Below are positions 37,258 through 47,187 of a DNA stretch of 64,000 nucleotides, piece after piece (positions within the stretch are counted from its first letter, which is position 1; every line of letters starts with the position of its first letter). The position numbers were made by a program, and so were the translations under genes. Source of the DNA: Bordetella genomosp. 13. GTDB lineage: Bacteria > Pseudomonadota > Gammaproteobacteria > Burkholderiales > Burkholderiaceae_B. The notes under the pieces were generated by a model. It had not been told where the DNA came from. It did not search any database and saw only the letters and a list, made by a program, of their open reading frames with translations. Location of the stretch: assembly GCF_007679965.1 (NCBI RefSeq), contig NZ_VEHL01000002.1, positions 124,001 to 188,000 on the forward strand, read 5' to 3'.

Positions 37258-37456
37258 AGCGGGCTGCGCGGCTGCACGCGGGTGCAGGCAGGGGCGGCCG
37301 CTCCCGTCCGGAGCCGGGACCGGGCATCGGTCCACGTACGGACCCTGTGCGCCTTTGCCGCGCCCCGGGGGGCAACCGGCTGTTCGGCGCCGTGTCCTGA
37401 CGGCCCGTCCGGGTCGCCCTCGGCCGAGGCTCGGCGACAGGTGGCGCGCATGACGA

Positions 37457-37487
37457 AGCCCCCTGGGCGTCACCGCGCCAGGGGGCT
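37457..37487. terminator. Hairpin between convergent operons
   Basis: A perfect 10-bp stem (AGCCCCCTGG at 37457-37466, CCAGGGGGCT at 37478-37487) with an 11-base loop lies between the converging prpD-like and helicase genes. The T tracts on both sides are poor (CGTTGT on plus, TCGTCAT on minus), so termination is likely but not certain. Confidence 0.55.
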
Positions 37488-37535
37488 CGTTGTACATCCA
37501 TCCGGGCGGCGTGTCAGCCGGTCCGGCAATCAGTC

Positions 37536-39392
<1,857 letters not shown>

Positions 39393-39964
39393 AACTTTCC
39401 CTTGCCGCGAGAAGCAGCATATGCGCCGGGCCGGCCGATATAGGGTAGGGGGCCGGGATCCAGGCAGCGGTTGACGGAGCATCGTGCCGACCGAATCAAC
39501 CGTGCGCGGATTGCGTTCCAGTGTGGCGAACGCGGGGCGAAAGGAAAGAGGTCAGGAATCGATGTTGTTCGGCATCGGGCCTTGTTTGGCAGTCGTGCCG
39601 GCCCATGGAGGGGTGCCGGTCTTGGGCCAATCTGGCTGTCTGCTGGCAAGTTGCGCGCCGTTGCGCGAACTAAAAATAGATGCCGAATCTTTTGTGCAGT
39701 GCCACAATCATAACCCGAATTCTTCGTGCTTGTCATCTGTTCGCAGTAATTGCAACTGGAACAACCCCGGATTGTTGTTTTGCCGCCCGTTGGACTAAGG
39801 GGGCGGGTCGACAGGCGCCGCGATGGCAAGGTGGGCGGGAATGTCACCGTCGGTTTGCCGGCTGCTCAGCCTCGCATCAGTATGGGCGCCTCGCCCGCCC
39901 GGCCGTGCGCGGCAGGCGGTCATCCCCCGGACCGGCCGGTCTTCATCGACCCTTGGAGTCACGC
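39393..39964. other. Divergent intergenic region with long helicase leader
   Basis: A 572-base gene-free stretch. The part from 39660 to 39790 is unusually A+T rich and holds the helicase promoter. Bases 39393-39700 would form a leader of about 300 bases on the helicase mRNA, as is common for cold- or self-regulated helicase genes. Toward the plus-strand gene I see GGAG at about 39954 but no clear promoter. No RNA family was recognised. Confidence 0.55.
39707..39736 (-). promoter_or_regulatory. Sigma70-type promoter for the helicase gene
   Basis: On the minus strand ATGACA (39731-39736) and TATGAT (39707-39712) are separated by 18 bases. Each matches consensus at five of six positions. It is the best promoter match seen in the window. 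Confidence 0.65.
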
Positions 39965-40366
39965 ATGTCTCTTCCCAACACCCTGTTTCTCGCCCGCCGC
40001 GGCGACGCGATCGACCATGTCGGCGGGCAGGGCGGCACCGTCCGCGACCTGTTCGAGTTCGGCGGCATCACCGACCTGGACCTGAGCAATCTCTACGCCA
40101 TCGTCACCGGCGAGGAATTCGACTTCGACCGGCACGAGCTGGCGCCGCTGGAAGCCGATGCGGACGGCGAACTGTTCGAGCTGCCGCAGGACCTGGTGGC
40201 CGCGCTGGCGCAGAGGGACGAGGCCGACATCCAGCGCATCGCGCTGGAATGGTCACGAACCGAGGAATTGAACTGCGATGCGCAGGACCTGGTTCCGCTG
40301 CTCCTGGCCCTGGCCGCCCTGGCCCGTGGGGCCGGCGGCGAAGACAGGGTCTATTTCACGCAGTAG
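39965..40366 (+). CDS. Uncharacterised 133-residue acidic protein
   Basis: I do not recognise a family. The product is soluble, acidic and probably alpha-helical, beginning MSLPNTLFLARRGDAIDHVG and containing ITDLDLSNLYAIVTGEEFD, and ends GGEDRVYFTQ. It has no signal peptide, membrane segment or Cys-rich motif. GGAG lies eight to twelve bases before the ATG at 39965. Frame usage and a normal third-position GC pattern support a real gene. The stop overlaps the 3' end of the convergent uracil-DNA glycosylase gene by 11 bases. The style (short, acidic, hypothetical) resembles some immunity-type proteins, but nothing confirms that. Confidence 0.65.
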   Translation: MSLPNTLFLARRGDAIDHVGGQGGTVRDLFEFGGITDLDLSNLYAIVTGEEFDFDRHELAPLEADADGELFELPQDLVAALAQRDEADIQRIALEWSRTEELNCDAQDLVPLLLALAALARGAGGEDRVYFTQ

Positions 40367-41156
40367 GCCCGGAGGGGAACAGGAGCAGCGAGCCCGTGTC
40401 CGGCTCGGCCGGCGACTCGCCCTGCATGCCGCCGCGGCCGGTCGACCAGTCGATGGGCGCCTGCCCGCGCTCGCGCAGCCAGGCATTGGCGCGACCGAAA
40501 TGGCCGCATCCCACGAAGGGCTCGGGTCCGCGCGTGGCCGACAGCGGCGAGGGATGGTTGGACGCCAGCACCAGATGGCCGCCTTCGGGCGGCAGCAATC
40601 CGCGCTTGGCCTGCGCATGCGCGCCCCACAGCATGAATACCTTGGGTGCGGGGTCGGCGGCGACCGCGGCGATCAGCGCGTCGGTCACGCGCTCCCAGCC
40701 GCGCTTGGCGTGCGCGCCGGCCTGGCCGTCTTCCACCGTCAACGAGGTGTTCAGCAGCAACACGCCCTGCGCCAGCCAGCCCGACAGGTCGTTTCCCGAG
40801 ACCGCGCTGCCCGGCTCGTCGCGGGCGATCTCCTTGCGCATGTTGCGCAGGCTGGGAGGCGTCTTGCAGTCGTCCGGCACTGAGAAGGCCAGGCCCTGCG
40901 CCTGGCCGGGGCCGTGATAGGGGTCCTGCCCCAGGATCACCACCCGCACCTGGTGCGGCGCCAGGTCTTCCAGCGCGCGCAGCGGCCGGGTGGGATACAC
41001 CGTGGCGCCGTCGGCCAGGCGTTGCTCGACGTAGGCGATGACGTCCCGCAGGGCCTGCGCGGCGCTGGGCGCGGCCAGCGCCTGTTTCCACGCATCGGGA
41101 AGCTGCGCCGCGTGCGCGGCCAGCGTGTGGGGGACGAGTCGGTTGTCGGTCGGCAT
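40356..41156 (-). CDS. ung: Uracil-DNA glycosylase, family 1
   Basis: This 266-residue enzyme removes uracil from DNA as the first step of base excision repair. The water-activating motif GQDPYHGPGQAQGLAFSV includes catalytic Asp78, and the minor-groove loop NHPSPLS includes His201. LLLNTSLTVEDGQAGAH is also characteristic. The ATG at 41156 gives the expected length. It has 98 bases to the nucleosidase gene upstream and may be read separately. Its 3' end overlaps a convergent gene by 11 bases. Confidence 0.96.
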   Translation of the reverse strand: MPTDNRLVPHTLAAHAAQLPDAWKQALAAPSAAQALRDVIAYVEQRLADGATVYPTRPLRALEDLAPHQVRVVILGQDPYHGPGQAQGLAFSVPDDCKTPPSLRNMRKEIARDEPGSAVSGNDLSGWLAQGVLLLNTSLTVEDGQAGAHAKRGWERVTDALIAAVAADPAPKVFMLWGAHAQAKRGLLPPEGGHLVLASNHPSPLSATRGPEPFVGCGHFGRANAWLRERGQAPIDWSTGRGGMQGESPAEPDTGSLLLFPSGPTA

Positions 41157-41254
41157 GCAAGGATTTTGGCACAGGCGGTTCGGGTCGGCCTGCGAGGCGC
41201 CCGGCAGAGCCGGCGCGGCCACCGGTCCGCGCCATGCGGCCGGCGGCCCGGCGC

Positions 41255-41971
41255 CTACCGCGGCAACTCCGCCAGGAACCGCCGCAGGATCCCTGCCGAA
41301 TACACGCTGGCCACCTCGCGCAGGAACGTGGCGAAGTCCACCGGCGCGTCCCGGTCGGCGCAATCGGAGATCGTGCGCAGCACCGCGCAGGGCACGCCGA
41401 ACTCGTGGCACACCTGCGCCACCGCCGCGCCTTCCATTTCCACGCACAACGCGTCGGGCAGCGCGCCGCGCAGCTCGCGCACCACCGCGGCATCGTTCAC
41501 GAAGCGGTCGCCGGTGGCGATCAGCCCGCGATGCAGGCCGGCCGTGCCGCCGCGCAGCGTCAGGAATTCGGCCGCGCACCGATGCAGCAGCGCGGCCAGT
41601 GCTTCGTCCGCCACGAAGCGGGAGGTCTGCAACAGCGGCACTTCGTAGCGCGGAAACAGCGGGCTGGCGTCCAGGTCGTGCTGCACCAGCGCGCTGCCGA
41701 CCACCACGTCGCCCACGCGCACGTCGGCGCCCACGCCGCCCGCGACGCCCGTGAACACCACGCGGTCCACTTCGAACTCGCGCAGCAGCGTGGCGGTGGT
41801 GGCCGCGGCCGCCACCTTGCCGATGCGCGTCAGCGCCAGCACGCAGGGCTGGCCATGCAGCATGCCGTGGTGATAGTCGCGCATGCCCACGCGGCGCGTG
41901 CGGGCGGCTGGGCCCATGTCATGCAGCAGGTCACGGATTTCATCGGGCAGGGCGGCCAGGATGCCGAGCAT
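41255..41971 (-). CDS. 5'-methylthioadenosine/S-adenosylhomocysteine nucleosidase-like protein
   Basis: This 238-residue phosphorylase-superfamily nucleosidase starts MLGILAALPDEIRDLL and has the substrate motif VEMEGAAVAQV near residue 178 and the catalytic Asp203 in ISDCAD. The family cleaves adenine from methylthioadenosine and S-adenosylhomocysteine. The frame is open to 42001, but the methionine at 41971 matches the family start. It lies 169 bases after the short-chain reductase gene of the TPP-controlled operon and may or may not be part of it. An alternative nucleoside or thiamine-related substrate is possible given that context. Confidence 0.88.
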   Translation of the reverse strand: MLGILAALPDEIRDLLHDMGPAARTRRVGMRDYHHGMLHGQPCVLALTRIGKVAAAATTATLLREFEVDRVVFTGVAGGVGADVRVGDVVVGSALVQHDLDASPLFPRYEVPLLQTSRFVADEALAALLHRCAAEFLTLRGGTAGLHRGLIATGDRFVNDAAVVRELRGALPDALCVEMEGAAVAQVCHEFGVPCAVLRTISDCADRDAPVDFATFLREVASVYSAGILRRFLAELPR

Positions 41972-42140
41972 GGCGGATTCCGGTGGGAAGAAACGCCGCA
42001 TTATCCCGCAGGCGGCGGATGGCTCGGGCGGTTTCCGGCGCTGGCCGGCGCGCCCATCGGGTGGCGCGCCGGTCAGCGCCGCAGCGGCGAATGCATCGGC
42101 GCCGTTGGCGCCGGCGCGCTGCCCAACGCAGGCGCGGCCG

Positions 42141-42917
42141 TCAGCGCATCACCAGCCCGCCATCCACGAACAGCACCTGTCCGGTCATGAATCCACTCCA
42201 GTCCGACGCCAGGAACAGCACCGGGCCGGCCACGTCCTCGGGCCGCGCGATGCGGCGCAGCGGCGTGGCGGCGGCCAGGGCGTCGCGGAACGACTGCTGC
42301 GTGGCGGCGCTGGCCGAGGTCGGATAGACCAGGCCCGGCGCGACGCAGTTCACGCGGATGCCGAAAGGCCCCAGTTCCGTCGCCAGGTTGCGGCTGAACG
42401 CGACCAGCGCCGCCTTGGATGTGGTGTAGTCGTGGTACGGCACGACCGGGTGTTCGACCAGGTTCGTGGCGATGTTGACGATGCAGCCCTGCGCGCGCTG
42501 CTTGAAATGCGGCAGCGCGGCGCGGCACACGTGGAAGGCCGCGCCGACCGCGCCGTCGAACTGCGACTGGTAGTCGCCCCATTGCAGCGCGTCGAACGCG
42601 GTGCGTTGGCGAGGATCGAAGGCGTAGGCCCGGAACGCGTTGTTGACCACCACGTCCAGGCGGCCGGTCTCCTGCACGATGCCGTCGACCATGGCTTGCA
42701 CGGCCTGCGGATCGTTCACGTCGGCCTGCGCGGCCCAGGCGTCGCCCCCCGCGGCCCGGCACTGTGCGACCACTTCATCGGCCGCCGCCACGTTGCTCAG
42801 GTAATTCACCACTACCGTCGCGCCCTCGCGCGCGAAGGCGCGCGCGATCCCGGCGCCGATGCCGCGGCTGGCGCCGGTCACCAGCACTACCTTGCCCGCG
42901 AATGTCGAAGTGTTCAT
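42141..42917 (-). CDS. Short-chain dehydrogenase/reductase
   Basis: This 258-residue Rossmann oxidoreductase has the cofactor motif TGASRGIG at 14-21, NNA near 92-94 and catalytic Tyr164/Lys168 (YTTSK). The catalytic Ser expected about 13 residues before Tyr164 is replaced (IVNIATNLVEHP), with Thr150 or Asn151 in that place, so activity may be altered. It follows the ABC binding-protein gene by 58 bases in the thiamine-riboswitch operon. There it could reduce an aldehyde made by the LuxC-like protein to an alcohol. The end pattern GQVLFVDGGL is typical of FabG-like enzymes. Confidence 0.9.
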   Translation of the reverse strand: MNTSTFAGKVVLVTGASRGIGAGIARAFAREGATVVVNYLSNVAAADEVVAQCRAAGGDAWAAQADVNDPQAVQAMVDGIVQETGRLDVVVNNAFRAYAFDPRQRTAFDALQWGDYQSQFDGAVGAAFHVCRAALPHFKQRAQGCIVNIATNLVEHPVVPYHDYTTSKAALVAFSRNLATELGPFGIRVNCVAPGLVYPTSASAATQQSFRDALAAATPLRRIARPEDVAGPVLFLASDWSGFMTGQVLFVDGGLVMR

Positions 42918-42975
42918 GCCGCCTCCATCGGGCTGTGCTGCAAGCAGGGCGCGCGCGGCAACGATCCATTCATCG

Positions 42976-43995
42976 TCAGGCTCCCGGCAGCAGGCTGGCG
43001 TCGACCACGCCCGCCACGTCGATGGGGTGCTGGATCAGGCCCAGCGCGCGATAGGCGTCGGCCGCCTTCTGCAGCGACGGCAGGTCGAATGCGCCCAGCG
43101 CGCGTCCCGCGGCCTGCGCCGAGGCGTTACGCAGGCGGATGACCTCCAGGTTCACCTCGGGATCGGTGCCGTCGATGGCCCGCTTCGACGCGATGGCCGC
43201 GGCCTGTTCCGGCCGCGCGATCATCCAGGCCGCGCTGTCGCGATAGGCCTTCAGGAACGCGCGCAGCATGGGCTGGCGCTGCTGGTAGACCTGCTCGCGC
43301 ACCACGAACAGGTCGCTGGAGACGTTGAGCGTATCGCGGATTTCCATGACGTCGACTTCGCCCAGCCCGCGGCGCCGGCCCACCAGCAGGCCGGTGTCGG
43401 TGGCGGCGGTGGCGTCGACCTGGCCTTGCAGCAGCGGCGCGAAGTTCAGCACGCCGGTCACCACGATCTGCACGTCGCGCTCGGTCAGCCCGGCCTGGTG
43501 CAGCAGCACCAGCAGATTCTGGCGCGTGCCGCTGGAGAGGCTGTAGACGCCGATGCGCTTGCCCTTCAGGTCGGCCGGCCGCGTGATGTTGGCCGACTTG
43601 CGGGACACCACGTTGAAGACGTTCTGCGGATAGATGTCGTAGATGGCGCGCAGCTTCTCGCCCTTGTCCAGTGCCAAGAACAACGAGCCGGGATCGGTGA
43701 AGGCCACGTCGGCCTGGCCGCTCAGGATGTTGCGGATGGCATCGCCGCCCCCGGCGCCCGGCAGATAGGCCAGCTCCAGCCCCTGCGCCTTGAAGAAACC
43801 CTGGTCGGGCTCTGCCAGCAGGTTGGTGATCTCGGAGATGGGCTTGCTCCAGCCGGCCACGGTGGCCTTGACGAGCGTGGCGGCCTGGGCGCGCGCCGCG
43901 GCGGGCGCCAGCGACGCGGCGGCAAGGCTCGCGGCCGCGGCCAGCAGCGCGCGGCGGGTGGGAGACGACGGCATGGCGGAGATCCTGTAAGTCAT
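42976..43995 (-). CDS. ABC transporter binding protein, NMT1/THI5-SsuA type
   Basis: This is a 339-residue exported protein. A Tat-like signal (SPTRRALLAAAASLAAAS ... ARAQA) precedes the type II binding fold, with the phrases AEPDQGFFKAQGLELAYLPG, ILSGQADVAFTDPGS and DLKGKRIGVYSLSSGTR. This fold binds hydroxymethylpyrimidine precursors, sulfonates or nitrate. Its ATG overlaps the permease stop (ATGA at 43992-43995); an internal ATG at 43974 is an alternative start. A TPP riboswitch upstream of the operon points to a thiamine-related ligand, for example a pyrimidine or thiazole derivative. Confidence 0.9.
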   Translation of the reverse strand: MTYRISAMPSSPTRRALLAAAASLAAASLAPAAARAQAATLVKATVAGWSKPISEITNLLAEPDQGFFKAQGLELAYLPGAGGGDAIRNILSGQADVAFTDPGSLFLALDKGEKLRAIYDIYPQNVFNVVSRKSANITRPADLKGKRIGVYSLSSGTRQNLLVLLHQAGLTERDVQIVVTGVLNFAPLLQGQVDATAATDTGLLVGRRRGLGEVDVMEIRDTLNVSSDLFVVREQVYQQRQPMLRAFLKAYRDSAAWMIARPEQAAAIASKRAIDGTDPEVNLEVIRLRNASAQAAGRALGAFDLPSLQKAADAYRALGLIQHPIDVAGVVDASLLPGA

Positions 43996-44756
43996 GGTTG
44001 ATTCGCGTAGGAGCGCAGCAGGCGCCGTTCCAGCAGGAGGACGGCCTGGTAGCCCAGCAGCCCGATGGCGGCGATGGCCGCCAGCGCCGCGAACATCAGG
44101 GGCGTGTCCATCATGCCTTGCGCGGCGATGATGACCGCGCCCAGGCCCTGGCTGGCGCCGATGAACTCGCCGACGACCGCGCCGACCAGCGCCAGCACCA
44201 GCGCCACCCTCAGGCCCGCCAGGATGCCGGGCAGGCCGGCGGGCAGCTTCAGGCGCAGCAGGGTCTGCAGGCGCGTGGCGCCCAGCATGCGGAACAGCTG
44301 CAGGCGGTCGGGATCGACCTGCCGCAGGCTGGTCAGGGTGTTTTCCATCAGGGGAAAGAAGCAGATCAGCGCGGTCATCACCACCGTGGGCGCCAGGCCG
44401 AAGCCGAACCACAGCACGAACAGCGGCGCCAGCGCCAGCTTGGGCACGACCTGGCTGACGATGACGTAGGGCTTGAGCATGCGGTCCAGCACGGCGGATT
44501 CCGCCAGCGCCACGCCCATGGCCAGGCCGGCCGCGCCGCCCAGCGCCAGGCCCAGCAGCATCTCGGCAACCGTCGCGCCGATGTGCGGCCACAGGTAGCC
44601 GGTGGCCAGGCTGGTCCACAGCGTGCGCGCCACGGCCGACGGCGCGGGCAGCACCAGCGCCGAGATGCCCGTCTGCCGCGCGACGATCTCCCAGGCTGCG
44701 ACCAGCGCCACCAGCAGCGCCGCCGGCAGCAGGCGGGATTGCAGCACGGGCTTCAT
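43992..44756 (-). CDS. ABC transporter permease, SsuC/ThiX type
   Basis: This 254-residue inner-membrane protein has about six membrane segments and the permease motif GAVVGEFIGASQGLGAVIIAAQG with the coupling EAA-like loop FRMLGATRLQTLLRLKLPAGLP. The ATG at 44756 overlaps the ATPase stop as ATGA. It forms one importer with the ATPase and binding protein on either side. The class imports taurine, sulfonates or thiamine pyrimidine precursors; the riboswitch favours the last. Confidence 0.92.
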   Translation of the reverse strand: MKPVLQSRLLPAALLVALVAAWEIVARQTGISALVLPAPSAVARTLWTSLATGYLWPHIGATVAEMLLGLALGGAAGLAMGVALAESAVLDRMLKPYVIVSQVVPKLALAPLFVLWFGFGLAPTVVMTALICFFPLMENTLTSLRQVDPDRLQLFRMLGATRLQTLLRLKLPAGLPGILAGLRVALVLALVGAVVGEFIGASQGLGAVIIAAQGMMDTPLMFAALAAIAAIGLLGYQAVLLLERRLLRSYANQP

Positions 44757-45505
44757 GGGCGGCCTCCCGTCATGGCGTCGTGGACCCGTGCGCAATAGCG
44801 ATTGAAGGCGGGCTCGTGGCGCATGGCCTGCGTGCGCGGCCCCGGCAGGTCCACGGCGATGTCGGCCGTCAGTCGGCCATGCTGCATCACGCCCACGCGA
44901 TCGCCCAGGTATACGGCCTCGCCGATGTCATGCGTGACGAACAGGACGGTGGTGCCGCGCGCGCGGCACATGCGCATCAGGTCGTCCTGCAGCTCGCCGC
45001 GCGTGATGGCGTCCAGCGCGGCGAAGGGTTCGTCCAGCAGCAGCAGCGCCGGGTCCAGGATCAGGGCGCGCGCGAGCGCCACGCGGCTCTGCTGGCCGCC
45101 GGACAGCTGGCGGGGATGATGGCGGGCATGCGCGGACAGGCCCAGCAGCGCCAGCAGGGCCTGCGCGCGTTCGTGGTCGGCGTCCCGCGGCTTGCGTTGC
45201 AGCGATACCGGCAGCAGCACGTTGTCGATGACGTGGCGCCATTCCAGCAGCGTGGGCGCCTGGAACACATAGCCCAGTTGCGGTCCGGCGGCTGCGGGCG
45301 AGCCGTCGGCGGTCTCGATGCGGCCCGACCGTGGCGCCAGCAGGCCCGCGGCCAGCTTCAGCAACGTGGTCTTGCCGCAGCCGCTGCGTCCCACCAGGCA
45401 ATGGAAGGCGCCGGCGTCCAGCCGCCAGTCCACGCCGTCCACGATGGGCGGATGGCCGGGGTAGCCGTAGGTGACCTGCCGCAGGTCCAGGAAGGGCGAG
45501 GTCAT
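44753..45505 (-). CDS. ABC transporter ATPase, SsuB/ThiZ type
   Basis: This 250-residue ATPase has Walker A GRSGCGKTTLL, signature LSGGQQSRVALARAL and Walker B LLLLDEPFAALD, with the switch THDIGEAVYLGDRV. These patterns are those of nitrate/sulfonate/thiamine-precursor importers. The frame also allows an ATG at 45517; I chose 45505, which has AGGA at workable spacing. It lies 178 bases after the LuxC-like gene, the largest gap inside the operon, and I see no terminator or strong promoter there. Confidence 0.92.
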   Translation of the reverse strand: MTSPFLDLRQVTYGYPGHPPIVDGVDWRLDAGAFHCLVGRSGCGKTTLLKLAAGLLAPRSGRIETADGSPAAAGPQLGYVFQAPTLLEWRHVIDNVLLPVSLQRKPRDADHERAQALLALLGLSAHARHHPRQLSGGQQSRVALARALILDPALLLLDEPFAALDAITRGELQDDLMRMCRARGTTVLFVTHDIGEAVYLGDRVGVMQHGRLTADIAVDLPGPRTQAMRHEPAFNRYCARVHDAMTGGRP

Positions 45506-45683
45506 GTCGGAATGCATTCCTGCGGCGAGCTGCGGAACGCATCGTCGACGCGGCCCGGACGACGCATGCGGACGCCATCGGGCCAGGCGTGCCGGTCATC
45601 GCGCTCGGGATGGGGCGGCTCGCTCGCCGCCGCGCCCCTGTGCCGCGCACGCCGGCCCCCGTTGGTCGAGCGCACTGGCGCGC

Positions 45684-47138
45684 TCATGGCTCGTACTCCG
45701 CATGGGGCTCGGCCGCTGCTTCGGCGGATTGCTCGATCTCGGTCATGCGGACCAGGTCCAGCAGGTTGAAGCGGCCGTCGTGATGCCAGCCGGCTTCGGG
45801 CGTGCTCATGGCGCCCAGCGCGCTGATGCGGGTGACGCCCGCCGCGCCCAGTTGTACGCCCAGCGCATACAGCTCGTGCGGCGCGGCGGCCACGCCCGCG
45901 GTCTGCAGGTAGGCATGCAGGCCGGCCAGGGCGGGGGCCACCTGGTCCAGCGTATCGATGGCCGCCACGACGATGCTGCGTTGCAGGGCCGTCGGGGCCA
46001 GCACGCGCGGCGCGTCGACGTAGGCCACGTTCCAGGCGGCGTCGGGCTCGCCCAGCAGCGCATCGCTGGCCGGCAGCGTCCATTCGATCGATTGCCGCCA
46101 CTTCGCCACGCTGGCCGATTCCTCCAGGTCCAGCGCGCGGCGCGGAAAGCGCCGTTGCAGGTTGGCCAGCTCCGCGCCCAGGTAGCCCGCGAAGTCGCGC
46201 GGCGAGACCGGTCCGCCGCGCTGCACGTAGAAGACGTGGGGCGAATAGCAGCCCTGCTGGTCGTAGCGCATCACGTCCCAAGCGGCGCGGCGCGCCAGCA
46301 CGGGGGCGTTCACGGCGTCCAGCGCACTGGCGCTGACCACGCCGAAGCCCAGCTTGTGGCCGTGGGCCAGCAGGCGCGTCGTCACCGGCAGGCGGCGCTG
46401 GATGGCGTGCAACGCGTCGTTGCCGCCGTACGCCACCACGGTATCGGCCTGTGCGTACAGGGCGTCCGCCTCTTCGCCGCCCGCGCCGCGCCACCACACC
46501 ACGGCCAGGCACTCGGCCAGCGGCGGATGCACTTCGGCCAGCAGGCGCGCGAACCAGCCGGCGAACAGCGGTTCGGCGCTGGGCAGCTTGCCGATGCTGC
46601 CGGCCTTGACCAACAGCCCGCATACCAGGCTCCACAGCGCCAGCGCGGGCACGTTGCCGGCCCAGCTGTGGGCCAGCAGCCGCGGCCCGTGGGCGCATAC
46701 CGCGCCGCCCTTGGGTGCCGGCTGGAAGCCGTCGAGCACTTTCGGGTTGGCGAAGTCCTCTGCCACGAAGCGATGCAGCTGCGGCGCGCGAAACGTCTTG
46801 AAGAAGCCGGTCAGGCCCAGGCGGACCATCTCGGGGTCGTAGCCGCTGACCAGCGGCAACAGCGCGTCGGCCTGCCGGCGATACGGATCGTCGCGGTCGA
46901 GCAGCCGTGCGATGGCGCGGTCGATGACGGCGATGATCTCCGACACGGTCATGGTCTTCAGGTGCCGGGCGCTGGCCTGCCCGACGCGCTCGGCCAGCGC
47001 CTGCATCTGCGCCGCGGACAGCACCGGCACCGCGACGTCCAGTCGCTGGCCGTCCCGGACGAAGGGCAGCGTCTGCCATCGCACCTGGTCGGACGGCAAC
47101 CCCGGCAGATAGCCCGCCTCGATCCTGCGTACGTTCAT
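45684..47138 (-). CDS. LuxC-like acyl reductase
   Basis: This 484-residue protein of the LuxC acyl-CoA reductase family has an aldehyde-dehydrogenase-like fold. It contains HSWAGNVPALALWSLVCGLL, the cofactor-region phrase KAGSIGKLPSAEPLFAGWFA, and the likely catalytic Cys297 in YDQQGCYSPHVFYV. LuxC takes an acyl group from LuxE and reduces it with NADPH to an aldehyde. The ATG at 47138 has AGGAG close upstream. It directly follows a LuxE-like gene, but no luxA or luxB is present, so this is not a luminescence operon. The TPP riboswitch in front suggests an acid linked to thiamine metabolism. Confidence 0.88.
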   Translation of the reverse strand: MNVRRIEAGYLPGLPSDQVRWQTLPFVRDGQRLDVAVPVLSAAQMQALAERVGQASARHLKTMTVSEIIAVIDRAIARLLDRDDPYRRQADALLPLVSGYDPEMVRLGLTGFFKTFRAPQLHRFVAEDFANPKVLDGFQPAPKGGAVCAHGPRLLAHSWAGNVPALALWSLVCGLLVKAGSIGKLPSAEPLFAGWFARLLAEVHPPLAECLAVVWWRGAGGEEADALYAQADTVVAYGGNDALHAIQRRLPVTTRLLAHGHKLGFGVVSASALDAVNAPVLARRAAWDVMRYDQQGCYSPHVFYVQRGGPVSPRDFAGYLGAELANLQRRFPRRALDLEESASVAKWRQSIEWTLPASDALLGEPDAAWNVAYVDAPRVLAPTALQRSIVVAAIDTLDQVAPALAGLHAYLQTAGVAAAPHELYALGVQLGAAGVTRISALGAMSTPEAGWHHDGRFNLLDLVRMTEIEQSAEAAAEPHAEYEP

Positions 47139-47187
47139 GCTCGCTCCTGCGCACCGCGGTATTCGCCCTTGGGGCGGCCCGGCGGGC

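Noticed and set aside
41255..41971. Nucleosidase as a certain member of the TPP operon
   Set aside because: A 169-base gap without coupling separates it from the reductase gene, so membership is possible but not supported by the sequence alone.
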